The notes: generated by a model from the sequence alone, not told the origin. A DNA stretch of 64,000 bases from Rostrohypoxylon terebratum (GCA_022497145.1 MU385949.1:45014-109013); one strand, 5' to 3'; counted from the first letter of the stretch, positions 22,147 to 35,200 are shown. A program made the numbers and translations.

Positions 22147-22700
22147 TACTACCCAAATACATACCGAGGATTATGGCTTATGAGGGAAACGTCTGGCTCT
22201 TCGAGGACCTAGATCGTCGCGATATTATCTGCCCGGAAACACCAAGACAGCTAGTATAGATAGCTACCTCCCACCCAAGCATCCAGATATGTTGTCACCT
22301 CTCTATCCTCCACATGTGTCCAGTACTTAGTTCCGCTTAGTTCGCTACGATACATCGAGAATACCAATGCTATCATCTAGTTATGATCTGAATTGTGGCC
22401 ATGTAATTCATTCTGCAATCTACCTGTCATAGGGTACCTGGCGGAGTATTTCTTTTCGGTGGCTAACCAGGCCTTGATGATAGTTAACATAACTAGTACC
22501 TAAATGCATAGGTGGTAAGCAGGTATCAAGGGAGAAGAATAAGTCAAGACCACACCAAGGAACAGCTGCATAAACAAGACGACAAGATATATATTATAAA
22601 TAGTCTATGGATGTCCCCGTAGCTCTATCCCCAGAAATATTTAAGGCCGCTCTCTGATAAATTGAGTGCCTAGGTAACACGATCTAACATCTGCGTGTTT
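22147..22700. other. Convergent intergenic region
   Basis: AT-rich sequence between the 3' ends of the PL4 and MFS genes, with no open frame or motif worth calling. Confidence 0.55.
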
Positions 22701-24383
22701 TCATTCCTCTTCCATAAGGTACGACCAAACCAAGGCACAAAATGCAACAGATACTAGATACAACCACCATACGAGCCCGATTACTCCCTCTGAGACTCCC
22801 AATGCGAATACGTAACCCCCGATAGCCGGTCCAACCGTTCGGGCTAGACTCGCAAGCATGTTGCCTGCCCCATGGATGGTTCCTAATACCTTCTTTGAGG
22901 GTGCTGCTTCAGTTAACAGAATGACAGTGCTTGGTATGGCCATTGTGCGTGCCATGATTTGAGAACACACTACCAATCCCAAGAATAACCAACGCAAGAC
23001 TCCGTCACCCTCGCCCGCCAAAAGTGATAAATATGGTACTGCCGCATACGTGACCGGAAATAGAAATAATGCAATACGAAAGACTCCTCTTGTTCCCATG
23101 CGCACCTGTAGCCGCGGATATATAAAAAGCTGTAATAAGATACCGCAAATGCCGAAGGAAGACAGCCATACCCCTATAGTCGAGGAGCGTAGACCCAAAC
23201 CGCCGGCGAAAGCGAAAGGAGTTGCTTCGCCATTGTCAGCTGGCGGGCTGCTGAGGTATACGGGAAATATGTGCATGAATGCTGAGTTGTGTAGTGGGAG
23301 AAGCCCAAACGAGATCAAGGCACATAGCACTCTGTTCGTCCAGATGTTTCGGAAAGGGAGTTCTTTATCAGCGACAGGCATCGTTTCTGGTACGGATTTC
23401 TCTGGGCCCGGCCGGGTTTGTCCTAGAAATGTATCATCGCTACTCTCTATCCTCACATATTGCCTCCGTCTGTGCAGCATGCGCTCAATCCATCGCATGA
23501 TCGCTGCTCCAGCTCTAAGGCCCACATCGCTCCGATCTTCCTTCCCGGGAAGTGTCTCTCTGAGGCCTGCTACAGCTAGCATAAACGAGATACCCAAGAC
23601 GATAGCGTTGAGGAGAGCAGGAAGCGCATACGGAAATTTGAGAGCCCAAACTACGCCGTCGGGATTCCGGCTCGTATTGAAGACTCCGTCCGGTCCAAAA
23701 AGCCAAGGAATATTAACTACGGGCTCTGCAAGACATCCTCCTAGGGCCAGACTTGCCACCATACCCGCATTGAATACCAACGGTAACAAGAGGAATGCTT
23801 TCGTCTGGTATCTTCGCTCGCGCACTACCTCGGCCGTCACCGTCCGCATTATACCCACGTTCCCATTTGCAAGGCCCGCAAAAATCCTCCAAAATAGAAG
23901 AGCACCGAGAGATCGGGAGAACCCGAACCCGATATTTGCCAGGGTTGATATGGCGAGCCCAGCGACGATAGAGAGACGTCGTCCATGCCTGTCTGACAGC
24001 CGTCCCCACGGTAGACTCACGAGGAACTGCGCCAGAGGGAATGAAGCAACTAGTAAGCCAGAAATCTCAGAGATGCGAGCCGCTGTGGCGTCGGCAGCTT
24101 CTGGCATTCTATCTTCATCCGTAGTGGTCGGAATCGGTGGTAGGATTGAGCGGACAAGGTAGAATATATACGGTAGGAGACAGACATTCGAGAGAGGCTC
24201 TGATAGGCGACAGAGAGAGAGGATGAATAGTTGGTCCTTATTCGGGAGATCACGCCATCGAACTTGCTTTGCTTCTGGTATGGCCATTGATCCAACTCGA
24301 ATTCGTCCGTCCCTGACCTCCTCGCGAGCTGCCGGTGAGGGGTCTATTATGTCTTGTGGCCAGTGAAAATGATTTGTTAGCAT
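22701..24383 (-). CDS. MFS transporter, YCR023C/ZRT-like drug:H+ antiporter family
   Basis: Uninterrupted frame of 560 codons; the real start may be the second Met at about 24287 (MAIPEAKQVRW), which begins the conserved cytosolic motif WRDLPNKDQLFILSLCRLSEPLSNVCLLPYIFYLV. That sentence is characteristic of the fungal YCR023C-like MFS group. MFS motif A is seen as WGRLSDRHGRRLSIV between TM2 and TM3. About 12 hydrophobic segments are present, split by a charged central loop (about residues 280-345, RWIERMLHRRRQYVRIESSDD). The substrate is unknown: relatives are annotated as multidrug or metal/tetracycline-type transporters, and yeast YCR023C is an uncharacterised vacuolar protein. Convergent with the PL4 gene. 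Confidence 0.85.
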   Translation of the reverse strand: MLTNHFHWPQDIIDPSPAAREEVRDGRIRVGSMAIPEAKQVRWRDLPNKDQLFILSLCRLSEPLSNVCLLPYIFYLVRSILPPIPTTTDEDRMPEAADATAARISEISGLLVASFPLAQFLVSLPWGRLSDRHGRRLSIVAGLAISTLANIGFGFSRSLGALLFWRIFAGLANGNVGIMRTVTAEVVRERRYQTKAFLLLPLVFNAGMVASLALGGCLAEPVVNIPWLFGPDGVFNTSRNPDGVVWALKFPYALPALLNAIVLGISFMLAVAGLRETLPGKEDRSDVGLRAGAAIMRWIERMLHRRRQYVRIESSDDTFLGQTRPGPEKSVPETMPVADKELPFRNIWTNRVLCALISFGLLPLHNSAFMHIFPVYLSSPPADNGEATPFAFAGGLGLRSSTIGVWLSSFGICGILLQLFIYPRLQVRMGTRGVFRIALFLFPVTYAAVPYLSLLAGEGDGVLRWLFLGLVVCSQIMARTMAIPSTVILLTEAAPSKKVLGTIHGAGNMLASLARTVGPAIGGYVFALGVSEGVIGLVWWLYLVSVAFCALVWSYLMEEE

Positions 24384-25692
24384 TAAGGCATTATGACGAT
24401 ATTTCGGTGGGATTGTGAAGATTCCGAAGATTCCTTACCGTTTCCAGAGCTCGTTGAAGCCCTAGCCTGATCATTTGCCACCCGATCCATATTCCAAATA
24501 AGATATTACGTTGATACGAGTCAAGATATCTAGTTATAACGCTAAAATCAATGGCCTACTATAGTATGACCATGGACCTAGTAATGCTGGTAAAGGCAAG
24601 ACCTTCTTTTCTTGACTTGACAAGCGACACGAAGAAGGGATCAGGGTGAGGTAGGGAGTTCATTGCATAACGTAGCTGTGCTCCGTCTCTAATATACCTA
24701 CATAGATGAGCCAGAGTGACACGATATGCCAGGCCATCTCTTCGAATACGTTTAATGGAAGACCATACTATCAAGTGGCCGTAGGGGCTAAATCTCTTCG
24801 TCTCGTCACCACCGACCTGATTTGTCCTCGCTAGCAGGCTAGTTCGTGCCAGTAATCTACCTACCAATTATCCAGGCCTGAATCATCAATCCATACCTTC
24901 ATATGTAAAACCTATCTAAGTACTAGTTACCTAGTTCCGAACCGACATGTCTCGTAACGGCAATTGGCATGGTGTTCTAGAGTAGTATCAAATTCAGTTT
25001 ATCCGCATCCAATGATACCCGATACTTTCGAAAACCTGTCCCTCGACACATATAATCATAGTCGTACCGGGTGAGTCTTGGCTTGCATTTCAGGCGACAG
25101 CAATCGGAGGACTGGCAGGGGTTGTGTCTCCCCTCGTAGGAATATCATACCATCATAGTGCCCAACCAAAGCGACCAGACGACCTCTCGAACTAGATAGG
25201 ATGCTGACGCGGGGGTGACATGTGGGTATTTCTTCGCTTCGGGAGATACCCTCAAGAAAGCGACAAGATTGGTAAATATATATAATCGCCTTTGTTACCC
25301 ATAGAATAGGAAGCCGGATGAGGCCGACTTGTTAGCACTGGAACGTCAGATTGTAAGCCGAATCGGGGGCACCTAGGGCTTCAGGTTCTTGGAGGACATG
25401 AAGTATCACATCTTGCGTTGTCCTATAATAGCGGCAGGACCTACGAATGAGTTATAAACATTTAGCTTGCTAAGTATATACCCTTAAATATATGATACCT
25501 ACCAAGTACCCAGTAGATATTTCCAAGGTTACCTACCAACCTACAATCTGTAGCATTTCTTCTACAATTTTTCTCTCCATCCCAAGCTTGGCTTTGTTGG
25601 CTTTGGTCCCTGTGTACCGCCACAAGATTCTTAATACCGTTTATTGTGTGTTTGTACCAAATTATCATTTGTATGCAAGATCTGTGTTTGCT
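24384..25692. other. Divergent promoter region of two MFS genes
   Basis: Holds upstream sequences of the MFS gene (left, -) and the sugar porter (right, +). Frames at 24559-24867 and 25462-25668 lack recognisable motifs. A few TACCTACC motifs occur near 25500. I see no gene. Confidence 0.5.
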
Positions 25693-27925
25693 ATGGCTTT
25701 AGTAACGAAAGCAGATATTCGGCTTCATCTTTTGTGCATATTTTTTGCGATTGGCTCGTTTGTCTGGGGGTAAGCAATCTCCATCGCCTCGATAATGTAT
25801 AACCGAAGACGGCGGGCCGCTATTTACAACACCAATATTATAGGTACAATGTCGGTGTTCTCTCGTCTGTCCTCGTTCATCCTGGATTCATCGAAGCTAT
25901 CGGCCACCTTACCCCTTCACGAAAAGGGGTTATCACTGCTATTTACTACTTAGGAACTTGGTATGATTTTATCGCAGTACTTTCTTAGCTTCTCGCTGCG
26001 TATACTAATCAAGTTTTAGTGAGTGACTTTTTTCCTTGGAGCTCATGGTATCTCTCCATCTTGGGTTGACAATCAGTCGCCGCGAGAGAGCTTTCTGAAA
26101 TCTCCCATACGTGATAGTCTACTCAAAAACAACACTTCTTTTCCATGTCAAAGCTTAAACTGTGTTAGGGTTGAGCTATATATTCATATCCCATCCAGCG
26201 AGTGACCTCCTGGGGCGGCGGCACGCTGCTTTGGCCGGTATTCTCACCGTTGCTATCGGTAACGCGTTTGAATGTGGTGCGACAGGGTCTGGGGCATACG
26301 CCATGATGATAATTGGTCGCATAATATCTGGAATTGGCGTAGGAATGCTATCGACTTCTGTCCCCTTATATCAAAGGTTATCACTTCCTAGCCTTCCCTC
26401 TCACCCGGTTTCCTTGCAGTGACAACGAAGTCGAGATAACTTCATACTAACACTTCTGGTTTCTAGCGAAGTGGCTCCGGCTGGTAAACGTGGGAAATAC
26501 GTCGTTTTAAATCACGTCGGTTTCGTCGGTGGCTTAGCAGTTGGGTTCTGGTCAGAAAAGTTCAACTTATCCAACGCTTGGTAAAATGGCGACTTGTTAA
26601 TAAGATGATTGACAGGGTCGGGTATGCCGTGACCTTTTGGAGCACCACGGAATACGACGTATATGTCTCGTGGCGTGTCTCCCTCGCCGCCGTACTAGTT
26701 CCTTGCTCCATCTTCGGAGTTGGGCTTCCTTTCCTCCCCGAGACGTAAGTTCCTCGATTCACAGCACCCAATTTCCTCAAGCTTGCCGAGTTGGTTTGGA
26801 TATGGCTCATAAGTCTGGGTAGCCCGCGCTGGCTCATTGAGCACGGCCATTACGATGCGGCGCACAAGTCGTTACTGTGGTTGCGTGACGGAAGTTTCAC
26901 GGAGGCGGAGATCGACGCCGAGCTGATGCATATCAGAGAGGACGTAGAGACGCATCATATCTCAGGGGAAGCAAACTGGTTATCTTTGTTTAGGGATCGA
27001 AGCTTGTTCGAGCGTCTATGGCGCGCTTCCTTGCTTCAGTTCATGGCCCAGATGTGCGGGGCCACAGCGATGAAATACTACTTACCGACACTTTTCGCAA
27101 AACTTGGCCTACCTACAAGAGTTACCCTGCTGGCTGGCGGCATCGAGTCAACATTAAAGATTGGTATGACCATTATCGAGATGTACTTGATCGATCGCCT
27201 CGGCCGTAGGGTGACCCTCACCGCAGGGTGTCTTGCGATGGGCGTCAGCATGCTGGTGAGTCGACCTATCAGCCTAAGACGAACCGACTTTGCGGCCCTT
27301 ATTCTATTTGAGGGCATATATGGTATATGATTAGCTGATGTTCATGATCCCAAGGTCAATGGTGTGCTCGGCCAGGTTTATCCAGGCAATACAAACAAAT
27401 CCGCCGACGTGGTTTGTATCGTGTTCATCTTCATCTATGCTCTCGGTTATAGTATGGGTTTCGGACCGGCAGCATGGGTATATGGCTCCGAGGTAAGGCA
27501 TGCTAAGATCTCGTGTCGAATCCCGGAATATGCATTTTGATACCGGTTCCAGATATTCCCAACGTCTGTTCGAGCGCGTGGGCTCAACTTTTCTGCATCA
27601 GGAGGAGCTATCGGATCCATTGTTGTAGCCCAAGTCTGGCCTGTCGGCATCGATACGATTGGTTCTAACATCTATTTCTTTTTCATGGGTGTCAATTTCG
27701 TCTGCATCCCCGTAAGTTTTTGCGGTAACAGCTCATACCTTTTCTTATAAACCTGCTGACTCGCCGAGTTAGATCATCATTCTCTTCTATCCCGAGACAA
27801 AAGGCCGGCCGTTGGAGGACATGGACCTGTTATTCAACAAGGCTGTTGGGCAACTTGGGCAAGATGTTGACGAACATTCCGAGCCGGTGCTACCTAAGAA
27901 TGTTAGACATTCATCGCAGGGCTGA
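25693..27925 (+). CDS. Sugar-porter MFS transporter (hexose transporter-like), possible splice lesion
   Basis: Nine exons by splice signals and family motifs: 25693-25769, 25844-25960, 26176-26376, 26467-26550, 26616-26744, 26823-27255, 27355-27492, 27553-27711 and 27773-27925 (about 496 aa). Sugar-porter signatures: SDLLGRRHAALAG (motif A), a STSVPLYQSEVAPAGKRGKYV segment like the usual PxYxxEx(A/S)PxxxRG, LPETPRWLIEHG, YLIDRLGRR, and the terminal FYPETKGRPLEDMD. Twelve hydrophobic segments are expected in the plasma membrane. Oddity: exon 2 ends in phase 2 (ACT TG), but the best-looking acceptor at 26168 leaves two G's and shifts the frame. The acceptor at 26175 restores frame but deletes the two residues usually seen before SYIF. 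The gene may therefore carry a one-base lesion or use an unusual junction. Confidence 0.75.
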
Positions 27926-28419
27926 TGGTGTCGAGTGAGAAAAGGCTACGAATCAAAAAGATCGGCGTGGCACTACGAAATGTAGTTATTCCATTTGGCC
28001 AATCCTTATAATATACCACTTTAGTACCTATGAACCACTTGATGTGAACAAAATCCTGTTCTTTTGGCCTAGGTATATATATGTTCGCCGAAATAGTAGT
28101 GTAGATAGGATACTGTAATGTCGACTTTTCTATATCGTCAATTCTTGTCACTGGTGGGATTGTCAGCGAGGTTGAATATAATAGAACCTGGCTTACCATA
28201 CATACACCACAGTTTTTCATATAGATATTGATTGTCAAACAAATTAATATTGTATGCTATCTGATCTTCACGCTTTAGCTCGAATGCAACATCAAGAAAA
28301 AGAAAATCACATTTCGTTGGTATCTACCAGAACGCCTACCCAATGCTAATTGTTATAATGACCCTCGTGATCGTGATCATGATAGAGCGGTCGAATCGAT
28401 AAATTCTCGGTGATAATTT
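27926..28419. other. Convergent intergenic region
   Basis: AT-rich sequence between the sugar porter and the PEX30-type gene. The antisense frame 27903-28238 overlaps the sugar-porter 3' end and has no motif. Confidence 0.5.
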
Positions 28420-30342
28420 TCATTCGAGACCCATTTGAGCCTCGTCCCCGATACCCCATTGCCCCTGGTCTTTGCCATGCCCTTGAATTTCTAACTCGAG
28501 TGCCGGTGTCAAGCGACCTTCGTCGTCGTTAGAGCGTAAGCTGGCGGTTTCGCTTGTTCTCCTGGATCGGTGTGTGCCGCCTGTTGCTCGACGACGCAAC
28601 GGAGGCCCAGACATTCTTAGTCTAGCCGACTTGGATGAGGTGCTAAGGACCGAGACTGCGTCATCTTCCTCCTTTGATAGCCCGTTCCTATCGGTCTCCA
28701 GGCTCGTGGCAGATACTTCCGGATTTGATACAGAACAGGTAGAGATGTCGACCTTTTCCGAGCCAAGTGTCGGAGCTGGTCGTGGTCGAGCAGGCAACTC
28801 GGGAGGTGGGGGAGAGGCTGCGCCGTCCAAGACCTCAACAAGTTCGGCGTCGCGATACCATTTGCGGCGGCGTGTCCACCGACCCCACCCGTCATTGCCT
28901 CTACGGCCGTTCTGCCACTGTTTGGTTGTCAGCTAGGCTAAAAACCCTGTAGTTGATCTAGGGCTTATACGATAGCATACCTTGTTGTCGTAAAAAATCC
29001 ACCCATTTTTGCCCGCATCGGTATCGTAATCGGCCTCGTCAAGATCTGGTGCGCCATCAACCCGCCATCTACTCTCTTCAACCCACCTCCACCTCGCATG
29101 GCCATCCTCCACTTCGGGTAGTTCAAACTCGTCTTTCTGGGGAACAGGGTTGTTGTGTTCGTCTGTCCAGGCGGCACGTTCATATGCGAACAGACTATTG
29201 GTCCAGCCCAAGCCTAACCAGCGCCTCTGGTTCTCATAGATAATGAATGTGAAGCGCACACCTGAGTCCTTTGTCCCGGAGCGGCCGCCACGCTTGAGGG
29301 CAGCCGTAAGAGCGGACGATGAGATCTTCGTAGCTTCCTTCGATTGCTTCGTCTTGGAACCTAAGGCGACGTTGAGCTGATTACCATTTGCGCCGTCGAG
29401 TTTCGACCTGGCTGGTTCGTCGAATTGTAGTCCCGTGACTAATCGTGCCAGTCTTCGCATCGTAGCGCTTCGCCATAAGAGTGTCCGGGATACTCGGCAG
29501 ACCCTTGAGTGCCAGGTGAGGAGTAGGGTACCGAAGACCAAGACGACCCTCTTTGTAGTTATAATTCTTAGAGGCGGGAGTGTCAAGGCGACCCAAGCCG
29601 GGGTAATGGCTAATATTCGAACAAATAGGATAGTCAGTGCCGGCCTGGTGGTTGCGCTAGTTGCAGTCCGTTGGGTTGATAGGAAATCGGTCATCTCGAG
29701 CAAGGGCTCAAGTAGGATATTGCACCTGGTGGTAAAGACTTTGACGGTATCTACGATCTCATCTAATGTCTTCTGGTGCCTCGTGCTCGTTATCTCGCTC
29801 GCATTACGCTGGTGCTGACCGTTGGCGCCGGAGGTGACGGATGCGCCGGAGGTTTTCTTGTCCCTGTCGTTGGCCATACTCGGATGTTCGGCCCAGCCAC
29901 TACTAGATAGCGGACTGTACCGCCGCCCATACATGCCACCTATAATGCCCATGACGACGACGATGGGGCCGGCAAGGCGCACGATGACGTCTCCATATTG
30001 CACGGCAGCCCAGAAGATTACCAGCAGCAGAAAGCTCTCCCACGGATCGCCGGTAGTCCAAGTCAACAATCCAACCAGCTTGTTCAGAGGTAAGAGGAAA
30101 GGATGGCTGTAGGCGAGGGCGCGGGTAACCTGGGGAGGTGTAGCGAGCAGCAAGGGAGACTTCTGATGAACGAGGATAGTCGATCTTCGCTTGGCGGCGG
30201 AGGCGGCAGTGGAAAGGTTTGCGGGAGAGAAGGAAGCGTAGGTAGGAGGAGCGTAGGTGGGCGGAATGTCGGAAGGGGTAGCAGAGCCGTAGCCGTCGAC
30301 GTCGCCGCGGGGAGCAGATTTGGGAGTCGACATGTGTGTCAT
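28420..30342 (-). CDS. Peroxisomal dysferlin-domain membrane protein (PEX30/Pex23-type)
   Basis: Two exons, 30342-28981 and 28917-28420, with a GTATGC donor and CAACCAAACAG acceptor, give 619 aa. The second Met (30333, MSTPKS) could equally be the start. N-terminal membrane region: LLLATPPQVTRALAYSHPFLLPLNKLVGLLTWTTGDPWESFLLLVIFWAAVQYG, then a VVVMGIIGG segment; two more hydrophobic stretches follow near residues 235-275. The dysferlin part is clear: FTFIIYENQRRWLGLGWTNSLFAYERAAWTDE (DysF-N) and, across the intron, WRWVEESRWRVDG...GWIFYDNK-WQNGRRG...WTRRRKWYRDAEL (DysF-C). The tail is Ser- and Arg-rich. Pex30-type proteins sit at ER-peroxisome contacts and regulate peroxisome and lipid-droplet biogenesis (family knowledge). 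Confidence 0.87.
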
Positions 30343-32231
30343 CCAAGGCGTGTCCTAAAGTGCGTAAGATAGGGGGGAGAGAATGATCATGTGTGGAAAT
30401 GGGAGTGGAAGTGGAAGTGGGAGAAGAAGAAGAGGAGTAGGAGGAGGAGGAAATGGAGGCAATGGTGGGAAGAAAGGAAGATGGAATGAGTCGGTCAAGT
30501 GTTGAACATTATTAATGCGTAAACATGTTTTATTTTGTCTGGCAAGAGATTGCTCAGATGACTTTGAGAATAATTTCGTTATTTTTTTCCCCTCCTTTGC
30601 TTCTCTTTCTCTCGCTTATTCTTTTTCAAGTAGAAAGTGAAGATAAATATTTGTAGTTTGGAGCTCTGGAACCCGCAGTCTGCTAAGTCTGCAGTCTGTT
30701 CATCCACCGATCCGATGACGATGACGCCTTCATTAAACTTTAGATATTTGTTATGTAATGGGTGTAGATGCCTGCGTATGTTGCATATGAAATGTAGTAT
30801 AATGGATGAATGAGTTATGGATCTGAATTTATTATAATGGGCAATAATAGGCGATGTGTACTATGTAATGTGTAATGTGTAATGTGTAATAATGAAACAG
30901 AATGAAAATGGATCACTTACCAGAGCAGCCATCAAGGGCTGTTAGTTTGAGAAAGGTTGTCACTACGCACTGCGCACGATGCGGACAGACCTTTTCTTCT
31001 TCTTCTTCTTCTCCCCTTTCTACCCTTTTACTGCGTAATCCGTCTTTACCTAGTTCTCGGGTTTCTTTTTCTTTTTAATCTGATCAGGACAGAGCTGCGC
31101 CTGCCTTTCGTCTTCTAAATGCGACGTCACTCGACGACTGGATGCTACAAGGTAGGACCTAGGTATGCTGGGTATTTTAGTACGTATAACGTAATTGCAC
31201 AATTTAGGAAATGGCCATCTGCCATCGAACTGAGACGATGCACTAGATTTCAATCTTGGATTGTTGATATTATCGCATAAATATGTGAATAGATAATAAG
31301 GATAACAATGAGATGGGAATGTAGGAGCTCATCGTTTGAAATTTGGAATAATAACTCTTACTACATAGGTGCCTACCTAGGTAGGTAGGTAGGTAGGTAG
31401 GTAGGTAGGTAGGTAGGTAGGACCAGGTACATACTAGATTGAGGCTTCCATCATTTCCGCGATTCAATTATTCCACGTGATAGGTACCCATTAGCCCATT
31501 CATAATTTCATACCAGCACACCAGCACACCTTTAAATGTGACAAGATGGCCACGCTCTTTCCCCAGATAGGTATTAATTACATAGAATACTTAGCTTTCA
31601 TTGCCCTTCCTAGACTAGCTCAATCTACTTAACCGCCGTGTTGGCTACGTTGCGATGTGGACACTGGACACTCGGTGCGGGGGAGCAACGCTAAAATCCC
31701 CCCTCGGTACTGACATGGATCCATCTCAGATCTCGTTGCTAAGTAAGTATTTTCACATGCATTGGCGCATTAGCTAGGTAACCCTTACCTAGGTACCTAG
31801 TAGGCAGGCGTATTCTAGAGATTTATTTATGGCATAGAAATCATGTGAATGTTTTGATTTGCGAGGACTTGCCTACCTCTGGACTTGAAGGATATACACC
31901 TTACTGCCCGAAAGGAATCATATCAGAACAAGGCAATATGTACATACCTCTGTTTTGTTTTCCTACTTCTCTTAGTAGCTGGACCCTACCTACCTAGGAC
32001 CTAGGTACCTATGTAGCTATGAAAATTTGGGGGGGTTTTTTTTAAGAAAAGGGCGTGGCAATTGATCGTCCTGACCTTTCCTGGTTCAATTCGCAGCTAT
32101 GTACCATACACACCTCTAGGACCTTGTCATCATCTCGTAAATCGATTGCTTCCAACCGTCCTCCTTTCTCACTAAACACTTCCTATGCGCATCCCGAAAT
32201 CTAAGACACGCCGGACACACCTTTAGCAGCT
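30343..32231. other. Gene-free spacer with (GGTA)n array
   Basis: Includes GAGGAG- and CTTCTT-type purine/pyrimidine tracts (30420-30480, 30990-31010), (TAATGTG)n at 30863-30891, a (GGTA)n array at 31378-31422 and CCTAGG palindromes at 31986-32012. Frames at 31050-31253 and 31270-31467 read through these repeats. I see no gene. Confidence 0.55.
31378..31422. repeat. (GGTA)n tetranucleotide array
   Basis: About eleven uninterrupted GGTA units adjoin a CTACCTAGGTAGG palindrome on the left. Confidence 0.8.
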
Positions 32232-35200
32232 TCAGAAGCATGCGATATCAGGCTTCACCACCCGTAGCCACTTAATAAAACTGCGTGTCTGGAGCTTGCC
32301 GTTGCCTAATTTGCTTCCCCTGCTTCGATCAAAGACAAGTCGAGATGATGAGCCGTCCTTGTGTCTCAACACAAAAACCGTGCTTTCCTTAGAACCCATG
32401 AGAGTGTCTCTTTCTCGAGAGAAACTCACTATTTCTACTGGATCGATCGAGATGGCTATGGGACCTTGCCTAGTTGAAACCCTTTTTTTGTCTGCGCTGT
32501 GGAATAGTTGGAGGCATCCATCTTCCTCGTTCGCTTTCTCCCATGATACGTCACCGTTCGTATAGAACGAGAGCTCGAAGTCTACGTCGGCGGAAGGCAG
32601 TCCAGGCGTCCCAGATGCGGCATTCCGCACGTTCGCTAACGGCTGGGTAGACGAAGAGATAGAGTCGCCGATAGAGTCGCCTTTAGGTAACACACATTCT
32701 CTGTTTCCCATTGCACCACTCGTACTGTCCTGGTTGTCATGTACTGTCTCGTTGGTATGACATGTTGCTTGCCCTTCTACATCTAATGGTTCGCTATTCT
32801 CGGCACCGTGGCTTCCGCCATGGAGATGTGAAACCATTACGTTAACAACCGGGTTGGCATCGCGAGAGACTGTGTGATCAGAAGCTGAAGTATTGTCAAT
32901 CAATACATCGCCTTCAGTTCGATTGTCGTCCCGTATCAATCTATTTCCCGTGAGGTTGGTGCAAGGTGACGTCGAAGGAACTTCTATGACGACATCATGG
33001 GTCGACTTGAGTGACAAATTTTCATCTACCTGGCCTAGATGGGCAATCATATCGTTCCTAAAATCGAGGGTCTCGGCGATGCTTTGAGCCAAGTTGTCGT
33101 TGCGGATCTGCGTATGGTCGGAAGGTTTCCGCTTATCTGATTGATCAGGATCTTGCGTCATTGGACGGCTACGTTCGGGTGATTGGGCGAGAGCAGATAT
33201 GTGGGTGATGTAGGGGTCCCGAGAATCGGCGGCTGATGAACATTCCTGTATCGTAAGTTGGCGTTCTGATGATATGCCCGCAGTCGATGATCCTGCTGGG
33301 CCATTCCCTTGTACCTGGCATATTGATCCAACTGAGGGTTTCGGTCCATTGATATTCTCCGTGCTTCTTAGACCGTGGAAAGCCCAAGGACGATTTGTAG
33401 TGCTATCGTGCTTCGTGGTGGATGGAGCGGACCGGTTCCAATCGTCTATCTCGCACTCAAGAGATTCATCAATATCGGAACCGGGGTGAGAAGCTACATA
33501 ATCTTCGTCATCGGTTTTCTCGCCCCCGTTTTCTCTCAAGTCTTGCATCATCTTTTCCGTGGCTGTCGAGTTTGCCGACGTCTCGGAAACCCAGTCATCT
33601 GGACCAATGCCGTCTGCGAGATTCGCGTGCGACGCTTCATTAGTAGAACCTGCCGGAGTAATCGGCGAAACAGACGGTGGGTTAGCTACGGGAGATGTTA
33701 GTAAAATAAAAATTTCTTCCTTTATAGACGAAAGACACCAGTTCCTAATCAGTGATAGCCTGCGTAACTTACCGTCGATTCGTGCCTTTTCCCGTTCCTC
33801 CCAGGTCTTAAAACCTTCCCTCTCGGCAACCCACCGACGCGCAGCGTTGAAAGGATGATCAGGTTCTGCAGGAGCATTGCGTTTATTCAGAGGAAATTTC
33901 ATGAGATCCTGAGCTGGTAACCACCCGACGGTCTGCGACTCGTCGAAGAACATGACGGGAAATCTTCTAAGTCTAACTTTCGGACCGCCGTCCTCATATC
34001 CCGGCGCCCAACCGGCAATCCTATGCGACTCGTAAATATAGCATTTAGGTGGTTTGGATTTCCGCTTAAGGAGACCGGTGGTGTCGAGGTCGCTATCCTT
34101 CAAACCACTTCCATTCTGACTACCCCACCCAAGAATCATGACTGGATAGATTTGGTCACCCTGTTCATTACCAAAGCTGTCACCTTTCCAGCGTCCATAA
34201 TATATTCGGAAAGTCTTTGGGTGCGTGATCCCATTCCATGAGTCGGGGGCATTTTGGAAGGTCGACTGTGTACCTGCTTCTTGACGGACCTTAGCTGTGA
34301 CTTTGTGTGCAGTGGATGGTATCTCCTGGATAGGACCCGGTACTAGGTTGGTCGGATGGGGTAGCGAAAGCTTACTGGCTACTCCTCTCTCCCCTGCGTG
34401 CTTATTGCTTGAATCCCTCGCATGGTTACGCTGCTTCTTCAACCGAGAAAAAAGTGGTTTATAACCCCTCGCATAAGCCTCTTCTGCAACGCGGTTGTTC
34501 AAACTCGCCAAATGTTCGTTGCAATCCGTCACCAGGTAGCCGAGAGCCCTCACGGCGTAATCCCGGTTCCGATCTTCACGACCGTGGCCGTTGCCGTTCA
34601 AATGTTTAGCAGCGCCCTGAACGGGTCTTCTCGTGAAGCGGAGGCCGTGCTCTACGCACTTTAGGATATACCATCTCTGACTGCCGGTCGGCCACTCGAC
34701 GATGGTGTCCTTGTGCTTCGCATTGCCATTTTGATAAACTTGGTGAAAAGTAACTGTCCGTTTTGGGGAATGGGTGGGTTCATCAGAAGGTGTAGGTGCA
34801 GGAGTACGAACTTGGTCGACAGAAGTATCAACACGTAACCTCTTAGGGCGGGCTTCCTCAGATGTAGACGCCTTGCGTTTTTTTGACTGGACGCGCATTA
34901 TCAGACGTCGTTCTCCACAGATAAATTCTTTCTGGATAGTCCAGCTCAAGGGCTCGCGTAGCCCAAAAGGGTTTTTAGGGTTCTGGGGCGCGGAGGAGTT
35001 TTCAGATATCCGTCGGCAGCTCTTCTGCAATCCACTTAAACTAGTACTTACATCTTCAGGCGGCGAGACGTGGTCATTCCAATCGTCAGTTGACCTAGGT
35101 AGGTTTGATAGAGCACCAGAGTTCATTGTCGACTGTGTCTCACTCACAAAAGCGGCCTTGGGTTTCTCTCGATAGAGCGACTCATGCTGGGCAAGAGCTT

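Noticed and set aside
23050..24162. 370-codon open frame antisense to the MFS transporter
   Set aside because: The opposite strand encodes a full MFS protein with motif A and twelve hydrophobic segments; the antisense frame has no motif and is Arg/Ser/Pro-rich shadow.
24559..24867. 102-codon frame upstream of the MFS gene
   Set aside because: No recognisable motif, no splice context and ordinary intergenic composition.
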